DNA of 64,000 bases, taken from JBLNDJ01 sp050261515. Its GTDB lineage: Bacteria > Acidobacteriota > Terriglobia > Bryobacterales > Bryobacteraceae. How positions within the stretch are numbered: the stretch's first letter is position 1; each line of letters opens with the position of its first letter. Positions 55,956 through 63,942 of this stretch are shown in pieces. The stretch covers positions 100,784-164,783 of the forward strand of contig JBLNDJ010000052.1 in NCBI GenBank assembly GCA_050261515.1, read 5' to 3'. A program made the translations under genes and the position numbers. A model generated the notes under the pieces. The model saw only the letters and a program-made list of their open reading frames with translations, made no database searches and was not told the origin of the DNA.

Positions 55956-57427
55956 CATTCCGGTTCGTCCTCCCCGAGCAGCGTCCTGATTGCCTGAAGC
56001 TCGCGCGCGTAGTCGTCCATGCGGCCGAGGCTTCTGTAAGCGGCGGCGAGCGCGAGGCGCGTCTTGCGGCCGCGCGGCTCGAGCTTCGCGGCGGCTTCCA
56101 GGTGCGGGAGCGCCTGCGCGGCCTTTCCGTCATCGAGCAGTATCTTGCCGGCGTGATAATGGGCGCCGGGGAGCGCGCCGTCGAGCGCCAGGGCCTTTTC
56201 GAACAGTTCCAGCGCCCGGGACTGCGCGCCGCTTTCGTGCAGCATCCGCCCGTAGGCTTCGTAGAAGCGCGGATCCCGCGGGAACAGGGCGATTCCCTTG
56301 TCGAAGGCCTCCTCGGCCCGGGCGGGCTGATCGAGGATCTGCCGCATGACGCCGAGCATCAGCAGCGCCTCCGGGTCGGCGGGGTTCAGTTCCACGGCGC
56401 GGGCGTAGGAGTCCAGAGCCTGTTTCAGGAGGCCCCGTCCACGCTCGGCCTGGCCCTTCACCTTGTAGGCGGCCGAGGACCTGGGCGCGAGGGCGAGCGC
56501 GCGGCTCGCGGCCTCGGAGGCGCCCAGGTAATCCCGGCGCTCGACCAGGATCTGAGCGAGGTGGTTGTAATGAATTTCGCTCGCGGGATCGAGCTCGATC
56601 GCCCTCCGCATCGCCTCCAGCGCTTCGGGAAAGCGGTTTTGCCGGTGATAGGACCAGCTCAGGAGGTTGAAGACCTTCGGGTCGCGGGAGCCCGCTTGCG
56701 CGAGTTGCACCAAGCCCGCGGAGCATTCCGGATAGCGGCCGGCGTTGTACCGGACCAGCGCGATCTCGTATGCGACCGCGGCGGGGCTCGGGTGCGTGGC
56801 CGCGATAGAGCCGAGCAGGGCCTCGGCCGCCTCGAAATCGCCGAACGAGGCCGCGAGCCGTGCGCCCGAAAAGACGATCTCGGGACCGCCGGCACGGAGC
56901 CATTCGAGGACGCTGCGCGCGCGGGCCGCGCGTCCGGTCCGGTAGTAACAGCGGGCCAGGGCAGCGGCCGGCTGGGGACGGCTGCGCACGAGATCCGGAA
57001 CCGCTTCGAAGCGGCGCTCGGCGCCCGGACAGTCGCCCAGATTCTCCAGGACCATCCCAAGCAGCACGGCAGCCTCGCGGTCGCCGGGCCGGGCTTTCAA
57101 AACGCGCTCGAGGTTGGCCTTCGCGGGCTCCGGCCGGCCGAGGCTGAACTGGCCGGCCGCGAGGTGATAGCGCGTCACGGCGTCATTGGGATCGATCCGG
57201 AGCGCTTTTTCAAAATCGGCGTTGGCTTCGGCGATCCGGCCCTGGCGGCCGTGCACGATTCCGAGCAGAGACAGCGCGGCTGCATCGCGAGGCGAGGACT
57301 CCGTGGCAAGGCGCAACTCGACCTCCGCTCCCTTCAGGTCACCCGCCTGGAGGAGGCCGTATCCCTTTACAGCGTGCTCCCTGCCGGGAGCCGTTTGCAG
57401 TAGCGCGAGGAAGAGGCAAAAAAACAT
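55955..57427 (-). CDS. TPR-repeat protein, secreted
   Basis: This 490-residue protein has a short signal-like start (MFFCLFLALLQTAPG), and about twelve TPR units fill the rest. Examples are GYGLLQAGDLKGAEVELRLA, LLGIVHGRQGRIAEANADFEKAL, HLAAGQFSLGRPEPAKANLE, LGVMRQILDQPARAEEAFDK and AYGRMLHESGAQSRALELFEKAL. There is no catalytic domain. It is probably a periplasmic scaffold. It converges on the TonB receptor gene with only the terminator between. It has no visible operon partner: the DinB-like gene upstream is divergent. Confidence 0.88.
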   Translation of the reverse strand: MFFCLFLALLQTAPGREHAVKGYGLLQAGDLKGAEVELRLATESSPRDAAALSLLGIVHGRQGRIAEANADFEKALRIDPNDAVTRYHLAAGQFSLGRPEPAKANLERVLKARPGDREAAVLLGMVLENLGDCPGAERRFEAVPDLVRSRPQPAAALARCYYRTGRAARARSVLEWLRAGGPEIVFSGARLAASFGDFEAAEALLGSIAATHPSPAAVAYEIALVRYNAGRYPECSAGLVQLAQAGSRDPKVFNLLSWSYHRQNRFPEALEAMRRAIELDPASEIHYNHLAQILVERRDYLGASEAASRALALAPRSSAAYKVKGQAERGRGLLKQALDSYARAVELNPADPEALLMLGVMRQILDQPARAEEAFDKGIALFPRDPRFYEAYGRMLHESGAQSRALELFEKALALDGALPGAHYHAGKILLDDGKAAQALPHLEAAAKLEPRGRKTRLALAAAYRSLGRMDDYARELQAIRTLLGEDEPE

Positions 57428-57503
57428 GAGATACGCGCGAATTGAGCGATGATACCACTGCGCGGTTGTATTCTGGATGTCGATGACTGGAGGAAGAATC
57501 GAG

Positions 57504-57965
57504 ATGCTGCGCCATACGGTGGCGACGCTTGCTTACCGCGGCGCGAAGGCGGTACGGAACGCGCCGGAAGGGTTCGCGGAGTTCCGCGTTTCGCCGGGGA
57601 GCCGGAGCGCGGGCCAGATCCTGGCGCATATCGGAAATCTGCTCGACTGGGCGCTGCGGCTCGCGAAGGGGAAGCACGAGTGGCACGAAGCTGCGCCGCT
57701 CCCGTGGGAGCAGGAGACCGCGCGGTTCTTCGCCTCGCTCGCGGCACTCGACGCCTACCTGGCTTCCGGAACTCCGCTAGGGTCCTTCCCGGCCGAGAAA
57801 CTGTTCCAGGGGCCGGTGGCGGACGCGCTGACGCACGTCGGGCAGATCACGATGATGCGGCGCCTGGCGGGGGCGCCGGTTCGCGGGGAGAACTATGTTA
57901 TGGCCGGGATCGAGGCTGGGCGCACCGGAGCGGAGCAGGCGGCTCCGGTGCGGGAGTTCGATTAA
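57504..57965 (+). CDS. DinB-like (four-helix-bundle) protein
   Basis: This 153-residue protein has the DinB/DUF664 helical pattern: LRHTVATLAYRGAKAVRNAP, the metal-site-like AGQILAHIGNLLDWALR with one His, then HEAAPLPWEQETARFFASL and DALTHVGQITMMRRLAG with another His. The third metal His of DinB proteins is probably the one in HIGNLL or ALTHVG, so a metal site is plausible but incomplete in my reading. It is cytoplasmic. ATG 57504 follows GGAGGAAG; earlier ATGs at 57477 and 57483 are possible. Three heptamer repeats begin directly after the stop. Confidence 0.8.
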   Translation: MLRHTVATLAYRGAKAVRNAPEGFAEFRVSPGSRSAGQILAHIGNLLDWALRLAKGKHEWHEAAPLPWEQETARFFASLAALDAYLASGTPLGSFPAEKLFQGPVADALTHVGQITMMRRLAGAPVRGENYVMAGIEAGRTGAEQAAPVREFD

Positions 57966-57986
57966 GCAGAAGCCAGAAGTCAGAAG
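57966..57986. repeat. Three heptamers of the 36.8-kb array type
   Basis: GCAGAAG, CCAGAAG and TCAGAAG in register, the complement of the CTTCTGG unit at 36825-36978. The third unit contains the stop codon and part of the last sense codon of the minus-strand Gfo/Idh gene, so the repeat has entered its coding sequence. Confidence 0.8.
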
Positions 57987-59284
57987 GCCGGCACTACGTA
58001 GGGCTTGCGGTAGTCCCTCGTGAGCAGGGCGTTGGCAGCCGGGTCTGCTTTGAACCGGCCGGTGGCGGTGTCGATCTCCAGTTGATGGCCGGCTCGGTAG
58101 GCTATGTTGGCCAGGTGACAGAAAGCCGCTGAGCGGGCTCCCACTTCGATGTCGGCGTTGAGGAGTTTGTAATTTCTGGCCCGGACGGCGTCCAGGAAAT
58201 TCTTCATGTGGGCGGCGTCTTCGGTCTCCTTCCCCTTCGGGTGGTCTTCGGCGGTCTTTTCGTATTTGGGGCCGATGTAGATTTCAAAGCCGCGGTTGTC
58301 CAGCGTCATGAAGCCGTCGGCGCCGAAGAAAATGTTGCCGGTGTAGTTGGGGCGGACGGGGGCCAGGGCTTCGGTGGGGGTCGGCAGGTTGCGCGTGTCG
58401 AATGTGATTTGCGCGTCTCCGAACAGCAGCGAAGTCTGGAGCGTATTCGGGGTTTCCTGGTCGTCCTTCCACAGGTATTTGCCGCCGGTCGAGGCGGCGG
58501 AAACCGGCCAGCCGGCTCGCGGGAGACCCCACAGGCAGATGTCCATCTGGTGCGCGCCCTGGTTGCCGATGTCGCCGTTGCCGGTGTCCCAGAACCAGTG
58601 CCAGTTGTAGGCGAATTTGTTTTTGCTGTAGGGCTTCAACTGCGCGGGGCCGAGGAAGAGATCCCAATCGATGCCGGCGGGAACGGGTTCATCGGGTGTG
58701 TGGCCGATGGAGAGGCGGCGGCGGAAACAGAGGCCTCGCGCGTGGTAAACGGGGCCGATGGCGCCGGACTCGAGCGCTTTCATGGCTCGCATGAACACCG
58801 GGATCGAGCGGCTTTGCGTGCCCGACTGCACGATGCGGTTGTACTTGCGCGCGGCCTTCACCATTTGCGCGCCCTCGAATATGTTATGGCTGACGGGCTT
58901 TTCGACGTAGACGTCCTTGCCGGCCTGGCAGGCCCAGATGGTGGAAAGCGCGTGCCAGTGATTGGGCGTCGCAATCGAGACGGCATCGACGTCCTTCGAT
59001 TCGAACATGCGGCGCATATCGGCGTAGTCTTTCGGGTCGTAGCCCTTGGCCTTGCGGACCATGGCCGTGGCGCGTTCGCGGGCGGCCTGGTTGACGTCGC
59101 AGATGGCCGAGATGCGGCAGTCCGGATCGAGCGAGTTGTAGGCGTTGACGTGGTCGCGGCCTCGGCCCCCGACGCCGACGATGCCGACGTTGATGCGGTC
59201 GTTGGCTCCGAGGATAGGGAAGCGCGCCGTGGCGACGGCCGCGGCGGCGGCTTTCACGAATGTACGGCGATCGGGGGTGCTCAT
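57980..59284 (-). CDS. Gfo/Idh/MocA family oxidoreductase with Tat-type leader
   Basis: This 434-residue protein has a twin-arginine leader (PDRRTFVKAAAAAVATARFP). Rossmann motifs are INVGIVGVGGRGRDHVNAY, ICDVNQAARERA, VSIATPNHWHALSTIWACQ and DVYVEKPVSHN (catalytic Lys). The C-terminal domain has YNWHWFWDTGNGDIGNQGAHQMDICLWGL, as in exported secreted-sugar dehydrogenases of this family. It has TAGAAT 8 bases before the ATG and no Shine-Dalgarno sequence. The last codons and stop lie in the heptamer repeat. It is probably monocistronic. The substrate is unknown. Confidence 0.93.
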   Translation of the reverse strand: MSTPDRRTFVKAAAAAVATARFPILGANDRINVGIVGVGGRGRDHVNAYNSLDPDCRISAICDVNQAARERATAMVRKAKGYDPKDYADMRRMFESKDVDAVSIATPNHWHALSTIWACQAGKDVYVEKPVSHNIFEGAQMVKAARKYNRIVQSGTQSRSIPVFMRAMKALESGAIGPVYHARGLCFRRRLSIGHTPDEPVPAGIDWDLFLGPAQLKPYSKNKFAYNWHWFWDTGNGDIGNQGAHQMDICLWGLPRAGWPVSAASTGGKYLWKDDQETPNTLQTSLLFGDAQITFDTRNLPTPTEALAPVRPNYTGNIFFGADGFMTLDNRGFEIYIGPKYEKTAEDHPKGKETEDAAHMKNFLDAVRARNYKLLNADIEVGARSAAFCHLANIAYRAGHQLEIDTATGRFKADPAANALLTRDYRKPYVVPAF

Positions 59285-59292
59285 GGACGCTT

Positions 59293-59298
59293 ATTCTA
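59293..59298 (-). promoter_or_regulatory. -10 hexamer TAGAAT, 8 bases before the Gfo/Idh start
   Basis: Five of six bases match TATAAT. The implied transcription start is at the ATG at 59284. Confidence 0.45.
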
Positions 59299-59311
59299 TC
59301 AGCCGAAGACG

Positions 59312-59333
59312 ATCACCGATGAGCACAGATAGG
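59312..59333. repeat. Degenerate half-copy of the 47.5-kb inverted repeat
   Basis: Contains CACCGATGAGCACAGATA, which matches the GATGAACGCAGAT core at 12 of 14 positions. A TCAGCCG stretch just before it also occurs before the right arm at 47555. No second arm is visible here. Confidence 0.5.
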
Positions 59334-59335
59334 AA

Positions 59336-61048
59336 TCACTCGTGACGGAGGGCGATCCAGGGGTCGATGCGGGCGGCGCGGCACGCGGGGATGACGCTGG
59401 CCGCGAAGGCCACGGCGAGCAGGACGGCGGGGACTCCGAGGAACGTCACGGCATCGGTCGCGCTGATGCCGTAGAGCAGGCTGGCGGTGAAGCGGCTGAG
59501 GGCGAAGGCGATCAGGAGGCCGATGGCCAGGCCGGCTCCGGCGAGGAACATTCCCTGCCTGGCGACCATTTTGAGGATTCCGGAGGCGGGCGCGCCGAGC
59601 GCCATGCGGATTCCGAGTTCGCGCGTGCGGCGGCGGACGGAGTAACTCATGACGCCGTAGAGACCCACGGTGGCGAGCAGCAGCCCGGCGGAGCCGAAGA
59701 CGGTCAGCAGAATGGCGCTCAGGCGGGGCAGCAGCATCGCCTTGCTCACGTGCTCCTGCATGGTCTCGACGTTGAACACGGCGAGATTGCGGTCGAGCGC
59801 GCGAATTTCGTTCCGCACGGGGCGGACGAGCGCCGCGGGATTTCCCGCGGCCCGGACCAGGATGGCGAGGCCGAAGAAGCTGACGTTCTGGTTGGGGTCG
59901 GGCTCGAGCGCGTGGTAGAGGCAGGCCCTCTGGTCCTCGCCGAGGGTCCTCGATTTGGAGTTCCCGACGACGGCGATCACCTGGTAGCTTTTTCCGTTGT
60001 CACGGACCTGGCGTCCGACGGCGTCTCCGCCGGGGAACAGTTCCCGGGCGGCGCGCTCGTTGAGAATCACGACTTTCTCGGCGGCGTTCTGCGGGCCGAA
60101 GTCGCGGCCGCGCAGCATCGGAATCCCCATGGTCTCGAAGTAGCGCGCACCGGCGCGGAACACGTCAACCTGCGTCTCCTTACGCGCCGCGGTGGAGCCG
60201 CCCTCCGCGGCGATGGAGTACGACGAACTACCCAGGCTGAGCGGAATCACATCGACGAAGCTGACCGATGCGACGCCGGGAAGCGCGGAGATCCGCTGGC
60301 GCAACTGGGACACGAACTGCTTCGACCGTTCGGTGGAGTAGTTGTGCAGCTTGGGGTCGACGGCCATGGTCAGAACGTTTGCGGGCCGCAATCCGAGGTT
60401 GATCGAAGCGGCGTTTTGCAGGCTGCGGAGAAAAAGGCCCGCGCTGACGAGCAGGACCAGCGAGAGCGCCACCTGGAAGACGACGAGCAGGTTGCGCGTT
60501 CCGAAGCGGCGCGACTTGCCTGGCTCGGGGGAGTCGTCCTTCATGCTGCGGGCGAGATCGGGGCGCGTGGCGCGCAGGGCGGGGGCCAGGCCGAAGACGA
60601 TCCCGGTAAGCACGGACAGGCCGGCGGTGAAGGCGAAGACGCGGGCGTCGGGCGAGAAGTTGAAGCCGATCGGGAACGGCAGGGAGAACTGCAGTTGTGC
60701 GATCGAGCGCGTAGCCGCGAGCGCGAGCGCGAATCCGGCGCCGGCGCCGAGGATGGCGAGCACGACGCTCTCGGTGAGCAATTGCCGGATGAGGCGTCCG
60801 CGGCCCGCGCCGATCGCGAGCCGTATGCCGATCTCCTTCCGGCGGCCGCTCGCGCGGGCAAGCAGCAGGTTGGCGACATTGGCGCAGGCGATGAGGAGCA
60901 CCAGCCCGACGACGACCATGAGAACGGCAAGCAGAGTGGCTATGGGAGTCTGCGATCCGCCCGGCATGGCGCCGGCGGTGGTGAGGCGCAGGGGCGTCCG
61001 GTTCTTATCCTTGGGATGGTAGGCGCGGTCGATGCGGTCCTTGATCAC
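59336..61048 (-). CDS. Duplicated orphan permease (ADOP), C-terminal part after a frameshift
   Basis: These 570 codons continue the gene at 61005-61781 in another frame. They hold the first FtsX membrane core (LLAVLMVVVGLVLLIACANVANLLLARA, RKEIGIRLAIGAGRGRLIRQLL), a link segment, the second periplasmic MacB-type domain (ASVSFVDVIPLSLG, YFETMGIPMLRGRDFGP, VVILNERAARELFPGG) and the second FtsX core (LLLATVGLYGVMSYSVRRRTRELGIRMALGAP). This is the acidobacterial duplicated orphan permease layout, usually about 800 residues as one chain. The frame is open to about 61090, where the preceding reading should join. There is no ATPase partner adjacent. Confidence 0.85.
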   Translation of the reverse strand: MIKDRIDRAYHPKDKNRTPLRLTTAGAMPGGSQTPIATLLAVLMVVVGLVLLIACANVANLLLARASGRRKEIGIRLAIGAGRGRLIRQLLTESVVLAILGAGAGFALALAATRSIAQLQFSLPFPIGFNFSPDARVFAFTAGLSVLTGIVFGLAPALRATRPDLARSMKDDSPEPGKSRRFGTRNLLVVFQVALSLVLLVSAGLFLRSLQNAASINLGLRPANVLTMAVDPKLHNYSTERSKQFVSQLRQRISALPGVASVSFVDVIPLSLGSSSYSIAAEGGSTAARKETQVDVFRAGARYFETMGIPMLRGRDFGPQNAAEKVVILNERAARELFPGGDAVGRQVRDNGKSYQVIAVVGNSKSRTLGEDQRACLYHALEPDPNQNVSFFGLAILVRAAGNPAALVRPVRNEIRALDRNLAVFNVETMQEHVSKAMLLPRLSAILLTVFGSAGLLLATVGLYGVMSYSVRRRTRELGIRMALGAPASGILKMVARQGMFLAGAGLAIGLLIAFALSRFTASLLYGISATDAVTFLGVPAVLLAVAFAASVIPACRAARIDPWIALRHE

Positions 61049-61781
61049 GTTGGCTGCGGCTTGCGCCTGCTCCCGGCTGACGCCGGGCTTGGCGGCCGAC
61101 GATGGTGAGCCAATGGTTGTCGCGCATGTTCCTCACGTCGCCGTCCTTCGCGAGATCGGGCATCATCTGGGCGTAGATCGACAGAGGCATCCAGAACTCG
61201 GAGACGATGCCGCGCGCTTCGCCGTGAAAACCGGCGGGCGCGACGCCGACGACCGTGAAGGGCCGGTTGTTCATGATCACCTGCCGCCCCAGGATGCGCG
61301 GATCTGCGCCGAACCTGCGGCGCCAGAGCCCGTCGGAAAGCACGACCACCTGGCCGCGGCCCGGGGTGTCCTCTTCGGCCAGGAAGCCGCGCCCGAGCGC
61401 CGGCTGAAGGCCCATGACCGGAAAATAATTGCCGGTGATGAACTGGCCCCAGACGCGCTCCGGTTCGCCGCCGCCCACGCTCACGGGCACGAGCGGAAAG
61501 TAAGCGCAAACGCCCTGGAAAACGTTGGCCGCCTGGTCCCGGTAGTCCACGTAGTCGGGGTAGGACATCGAGGAGCCCTCGTCGAAATTGACGAGGCGGT
61601 CCGGCTCGTGGACCGGCAGAGCGCCGAGGAGCGTGGCGTTGACGATCGTGAAAACCGTGGTATTCGCCGCGATTCCGAGGGCGACCGAGACGACGACCAC
61701 GGCCGTGAAGCCGGGGTTCTTGAGGAAGCCGCGGACGGCGTAGGTGAAATCCTGAATAAAAGAAGAAAGCGCGTTTCGCAT
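61005..61781 (-). CDS. Duplicated orphan permease (ADOP), N-terminal part before a frameshift
   Basis: These 258 codons contain the first membrane helix (VRGFLKNPGFTAVVVVSVALGIAANTTVF) and the first MacB_PCD domain (MSYPDYVDYRDQ, GNYFPVMGLQPALGRGFL, VVLSDGLWRRRFGADP, VIMNNRPFTVVGVAPAGF). The match ends at NHWLTIVGR near 61092, after which the codons are out of frame. The next expected residues (KPGVSREQAQAAANV) are encoded one base out of phase, directly downstream. Either the gene is a recent pseudogene or there is a single sequence error. It starts at ATG 61781, divergent from an ABC ATPase gene. Confidence 0.85.
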   Translation of the reverse strand: MRNALSSFIQDFTYAVRGFLKNPGFTAVVVVSVALGIAANTTVFTIVNATLLGALPVHEPDRLVNFDEGSSMSYPDYVDYRDQAANVFQGVCAYFPLVPVSVGGGEPERVWGQFITGNYFPVMGLQPALGRGFLAEEDTPGRGQVVVLSDGLWRRRFGADPRILGRQVIMNNRPFTVVGVAPAGFHGEARGIVSEFWMPLSIYAQMMPDLAKDGDVRNMRDNHWLTIVGRQARRQPGAGASRSQRDQGPHRPRLPSQG

Positions 61782-61862
61782 CTCGATGCCTCTTTGCTTA
61801 GAACGCAGAAGCGGGGGCGGGGGTTCGGGAAAATGCAGGCCGTATCATGACTATTTACGCTC

Positions 61863-62642
61863 ATGACGGAAGCTTTGCTCGATATGCGGTGCGTGTCGGT
61901 GATGCGCGGCTCGAAGATGGTTCTCGACGGGATCGATTTGCGCATCGGAGTCGGCGAGCACGTGGCAATTCTAGGGCCCAACGGATGCGGGAAATCGACG
62001 CTGATCAAGACCATCACGCGCGAGTGTTACCCGCTATTCGCCGGGGGGCCGGCGATGACGATTCTGGGGCGGGAGAACTGGGACGTGTTCGCGCTGAGGG
62101 AGGCGCTGGGGATCGTCTCGAACGACCTGATGGCGAGTTGCACGCGGAACATCACCGGTATCGAGATGGTGCTCTCGGGATTTTTCAGCAGCGTGGGGGT
62201 GTGGCCGTGGCACGAGGTCACCGAGGCGATGCGTGAGAAGGCCGCAGCGGTGCTGGCGCGGCTGGAGGCGTCGCACCTGGCGGAGCGCCTGGTGACGCAG
62301 ATGTCTTCGGGCGAGGCGCGGCGGGTGTTGATCGGCCGCGCGCTGGTGCACGATCCACACGCGCTGCTGCTCGATGAGCCGTCCACGAGCCTGGACATTC
62401 CCGCTCAGCGCGAGCTGCGGCGGATCTTGCGGGAGCTGGCGCAGTCGGGGATCGGGATCATCATGGTGACGCATCAGCTGGCGGACATTATTCCGGAGAT
62501 CGGGCGCGTGGTGATGATGCGCGGCGGGCGGCTGGTTGCGGATGGGCCGAAGCACGAGGTGCTGACCGAAGAGGCGCTGGCGCGGCTGTTCGGGGTGCCT
62601 GTCACCCTCACTGCGCGGGACGGGTATTACCACCTGTGGTGA
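61863..62642 (+). CDS. ABC transporter ATP-binding protein, stand-alone
   Basis: This 259-residue ATPase has Walker A GPNGCGKST, a signature reading MSSGEARRVLIGRAL (LSGGE variant), Walker B ALLLDEPSTSLD and the switch His in MVTHQL. It resembles iron-siderophore or molybdate-type ATPases (ModF/YlmA group) rather than exporters. No permease or binding protein gene is adjacent. The ATPase could serve a transporter encoded elsewhere. A TATCAT hexamer is 14 bases upstream and TATTTA 5 bases upstream of the ATG. Its 3' end overlaps the convergent MFS gene by 35 bases. Confidence 0.9.
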   Translation: MTEALLDMRCVSVMRGSKMVLDGIDLRIGVGEHVAILGPNGCGKSTLIKTITRECYPLFAGGPAMTILGRENWDVFALREALGIVSNDLMASCTRNITGIEMVLSGFFSSVGVWPWHEVTEAMREKAAAVLARLEASHLAERLVTQMSSGEARRVLIGRALVHDPHALLLDEPSTSLDIPAQRELRRILRELAQSGIGIIMVTHQLADIIPEIGRVVMMRGGRLVADGPKHEVLTEEALARLFGVPVTLTARDGYYHLW

Positions 62643-63852
62643 GCCACTTGATCGGCTCGACGCGGCCGACGATGAAGATGTAGGAGCAGGCCGCGGTCGC
62701 GAGCGCGATGCACACGGCGACAAAAGCGTAGCGGAACGTGCCGGTCCTTTGAAGCAGCACGCCGGTGATGTAGGGGGCGAGCACGCCGGAGATGTTGCCG
62801 ATGCAGTTCTGCATGCCGGTCCACTTGCCGGCCGCGGGGCCGGCGAGCGTCTGCGTGATGGCCCACACGTTCGAGCTGTAGAGGCCGAACGAGAGGCAGG
62901 CGACGGTGAGGACGGCCAGCGAGGTGACGTGATCCGGAATCATGGTCGCGGGCAGGATGAGGGTCGAGAGCAGCAGGCCCGCGATCGCGAACGTTTTCCG
63001 CACGCGCGAAGTGTCGCCGCCGCGCGCGATGAGGCGGTCCGAGAGCCAACCTCCGAGGACGGATGTCACCGCGATTCCCCAGTAGGGCAGCGAACCGTAG
63101 ACCGTCATCATCCCTTTCGAGAAGTGCCGCTCTTCGACGAGGTAGGAGGGCAGCCAGGTGAGCAGGAAGTACCAGGCGTAGTTCGAGCAGAACAGGACGA
63201 GGAAGGTGCCCCAGGCGTCGCGCTTCTTTGCGATGTCGAGGAAGCCGGGGCCGCCTGTGGCGGCGCGAAGGCTCGATTCGCTCGATCCCTTGCGCGGCAT
63301 GGCGATGAGCCAGGGCGCAAGCCACAGCAGGCCGCCGAAACCGAGCACGAAGAACAGCGAGCGCCAGCCGAAGTGGCCGGCGATCCAGAAGCCGAGCATG
63401 GTGCCGGCGGCGGGGCCGGCTTTCGAGCCCGCGTCGAGCAGCGCGTTGGCGATGCCGCGGTGGCGCTCGGGGAAGTCACAGGCGATGATGCGCGAGTAGG
63501 CGGGGTAGGCGATCGACTCTCCGGTGCCGAGCAGCAGGCGCAGGCCGAACAGGACGGCGAAGCTTCCGGCGAAGCCGGTGAGCGCCGTCGCAAGCGACCA
63601 GAGCAGGAAACCGAGGGCGTAGACCCGGTAGACGTTATAGCGATCGACGAGCCAGCCGGCGGCGAGTTGCAGCAGCGCGTAAGACCAGAAGAACGCGCCG
63701 AGCAGCAGGCCCATCTGCGAGGGAGAGAGCGAGAGTTCGCGGCGCAGGTCGGGCGCGGCGACCGAGAGGTTGGCGCGATCGACGTAGTTGATGAAGATCG
63801 AGAGGACGAGGAGGCCGAGCAGGAACCAGAGGGCGCGGGGCGTCGTCTTCAT
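62608..63852 (-). CDS. MFS transporter, ACS (anion:cation symporter)-like
   Basis: This 414-residue membrane protein has twelve segments. The first half has FINYVDRANLSVAAPDLRREL with the family Asp/Arg motif, then WLVDRYNVYRVYALG and GTGESIAYPAYSRIIACDFPERHRG, a sequence block found in hexuronate/galactonate-type symporters. The second half has SNYAWYFLLTWLPSYLVEERHFSKG, a loop GGWLSDRLIARG and the closing PYITGVLLQRTG. By family it takes up sugar acids or related anions with protons. ATG 63852 starts before the first helix; an in-frame upstream extension to 63912 runs through a repeat element and is not coding-like. Confidence 0.92.
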   Translation of the reverse strand: MKTTPRALWFLLGLLVLSIFINYVDRANLSVAAPDLRRELSLSPSQMGLLLGAFFWSYALLQLAAGWLVDRYNVYRVYALGFLLWSLATALTGFAGSFAVLFGLRLLLGTGESIAYPAYSRIIACDFPERHRGIANALLDAGSKAGPAAGTMLGFWIAGHFGWRSLFFVLGFGGLLWLAPWLIAMPRKGSSESSLRAATGGPGFLDIAKKRDAWGTFLVLFCSNYAWYFLLTWLPSYLVEERHFSKGMMTVYGSLPYWGIAVTSVLGGWLSDRLIARGGDTSRVRKTFAIAGLLLSTLILPATMIPDHVTSLAVLTVACLSFGLYSSNVWAITQTLAGPAAGKWTGMQNCIGNISGVLAPYITGVLLQRTGTFRYAFVAVCIALATAACSYIFIVGRVEPIKWLTTGGNTRPAQ

Positions 63853-63878
63853 CGGAACGCCCAATGTAGCATAGGACG

Positions 63879-63942
63879 GAAAAGGGGACAGACGCCTGTA
63901 CTGGATAATCAAATTGAGACACGGGTAGAGGGGACACTTTTC
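63879..63942. repeat. Short element with GGGGACA direct repeats and inverted ends
   Basis: GAAAAG-GGGGACA at the left and GGGGACA-CTTTTC at the right bound a 64-bp segment: the GGGGACA copies (63884-63890, 63930-63936) are direct and the outer hexamers are inverted. It lies 27 bases upstream of the MFS start. The remaining 58 bases to the window end contain nothing I can name. Confidence 0.5.

Noticed and set aside
61080..61100. Programmed frameshift in the permease gene
   Set aside because: No slippery heptamer, internal Shine-Dalgarno site or downstream stem is visible; mutation or sequence error is simpler.
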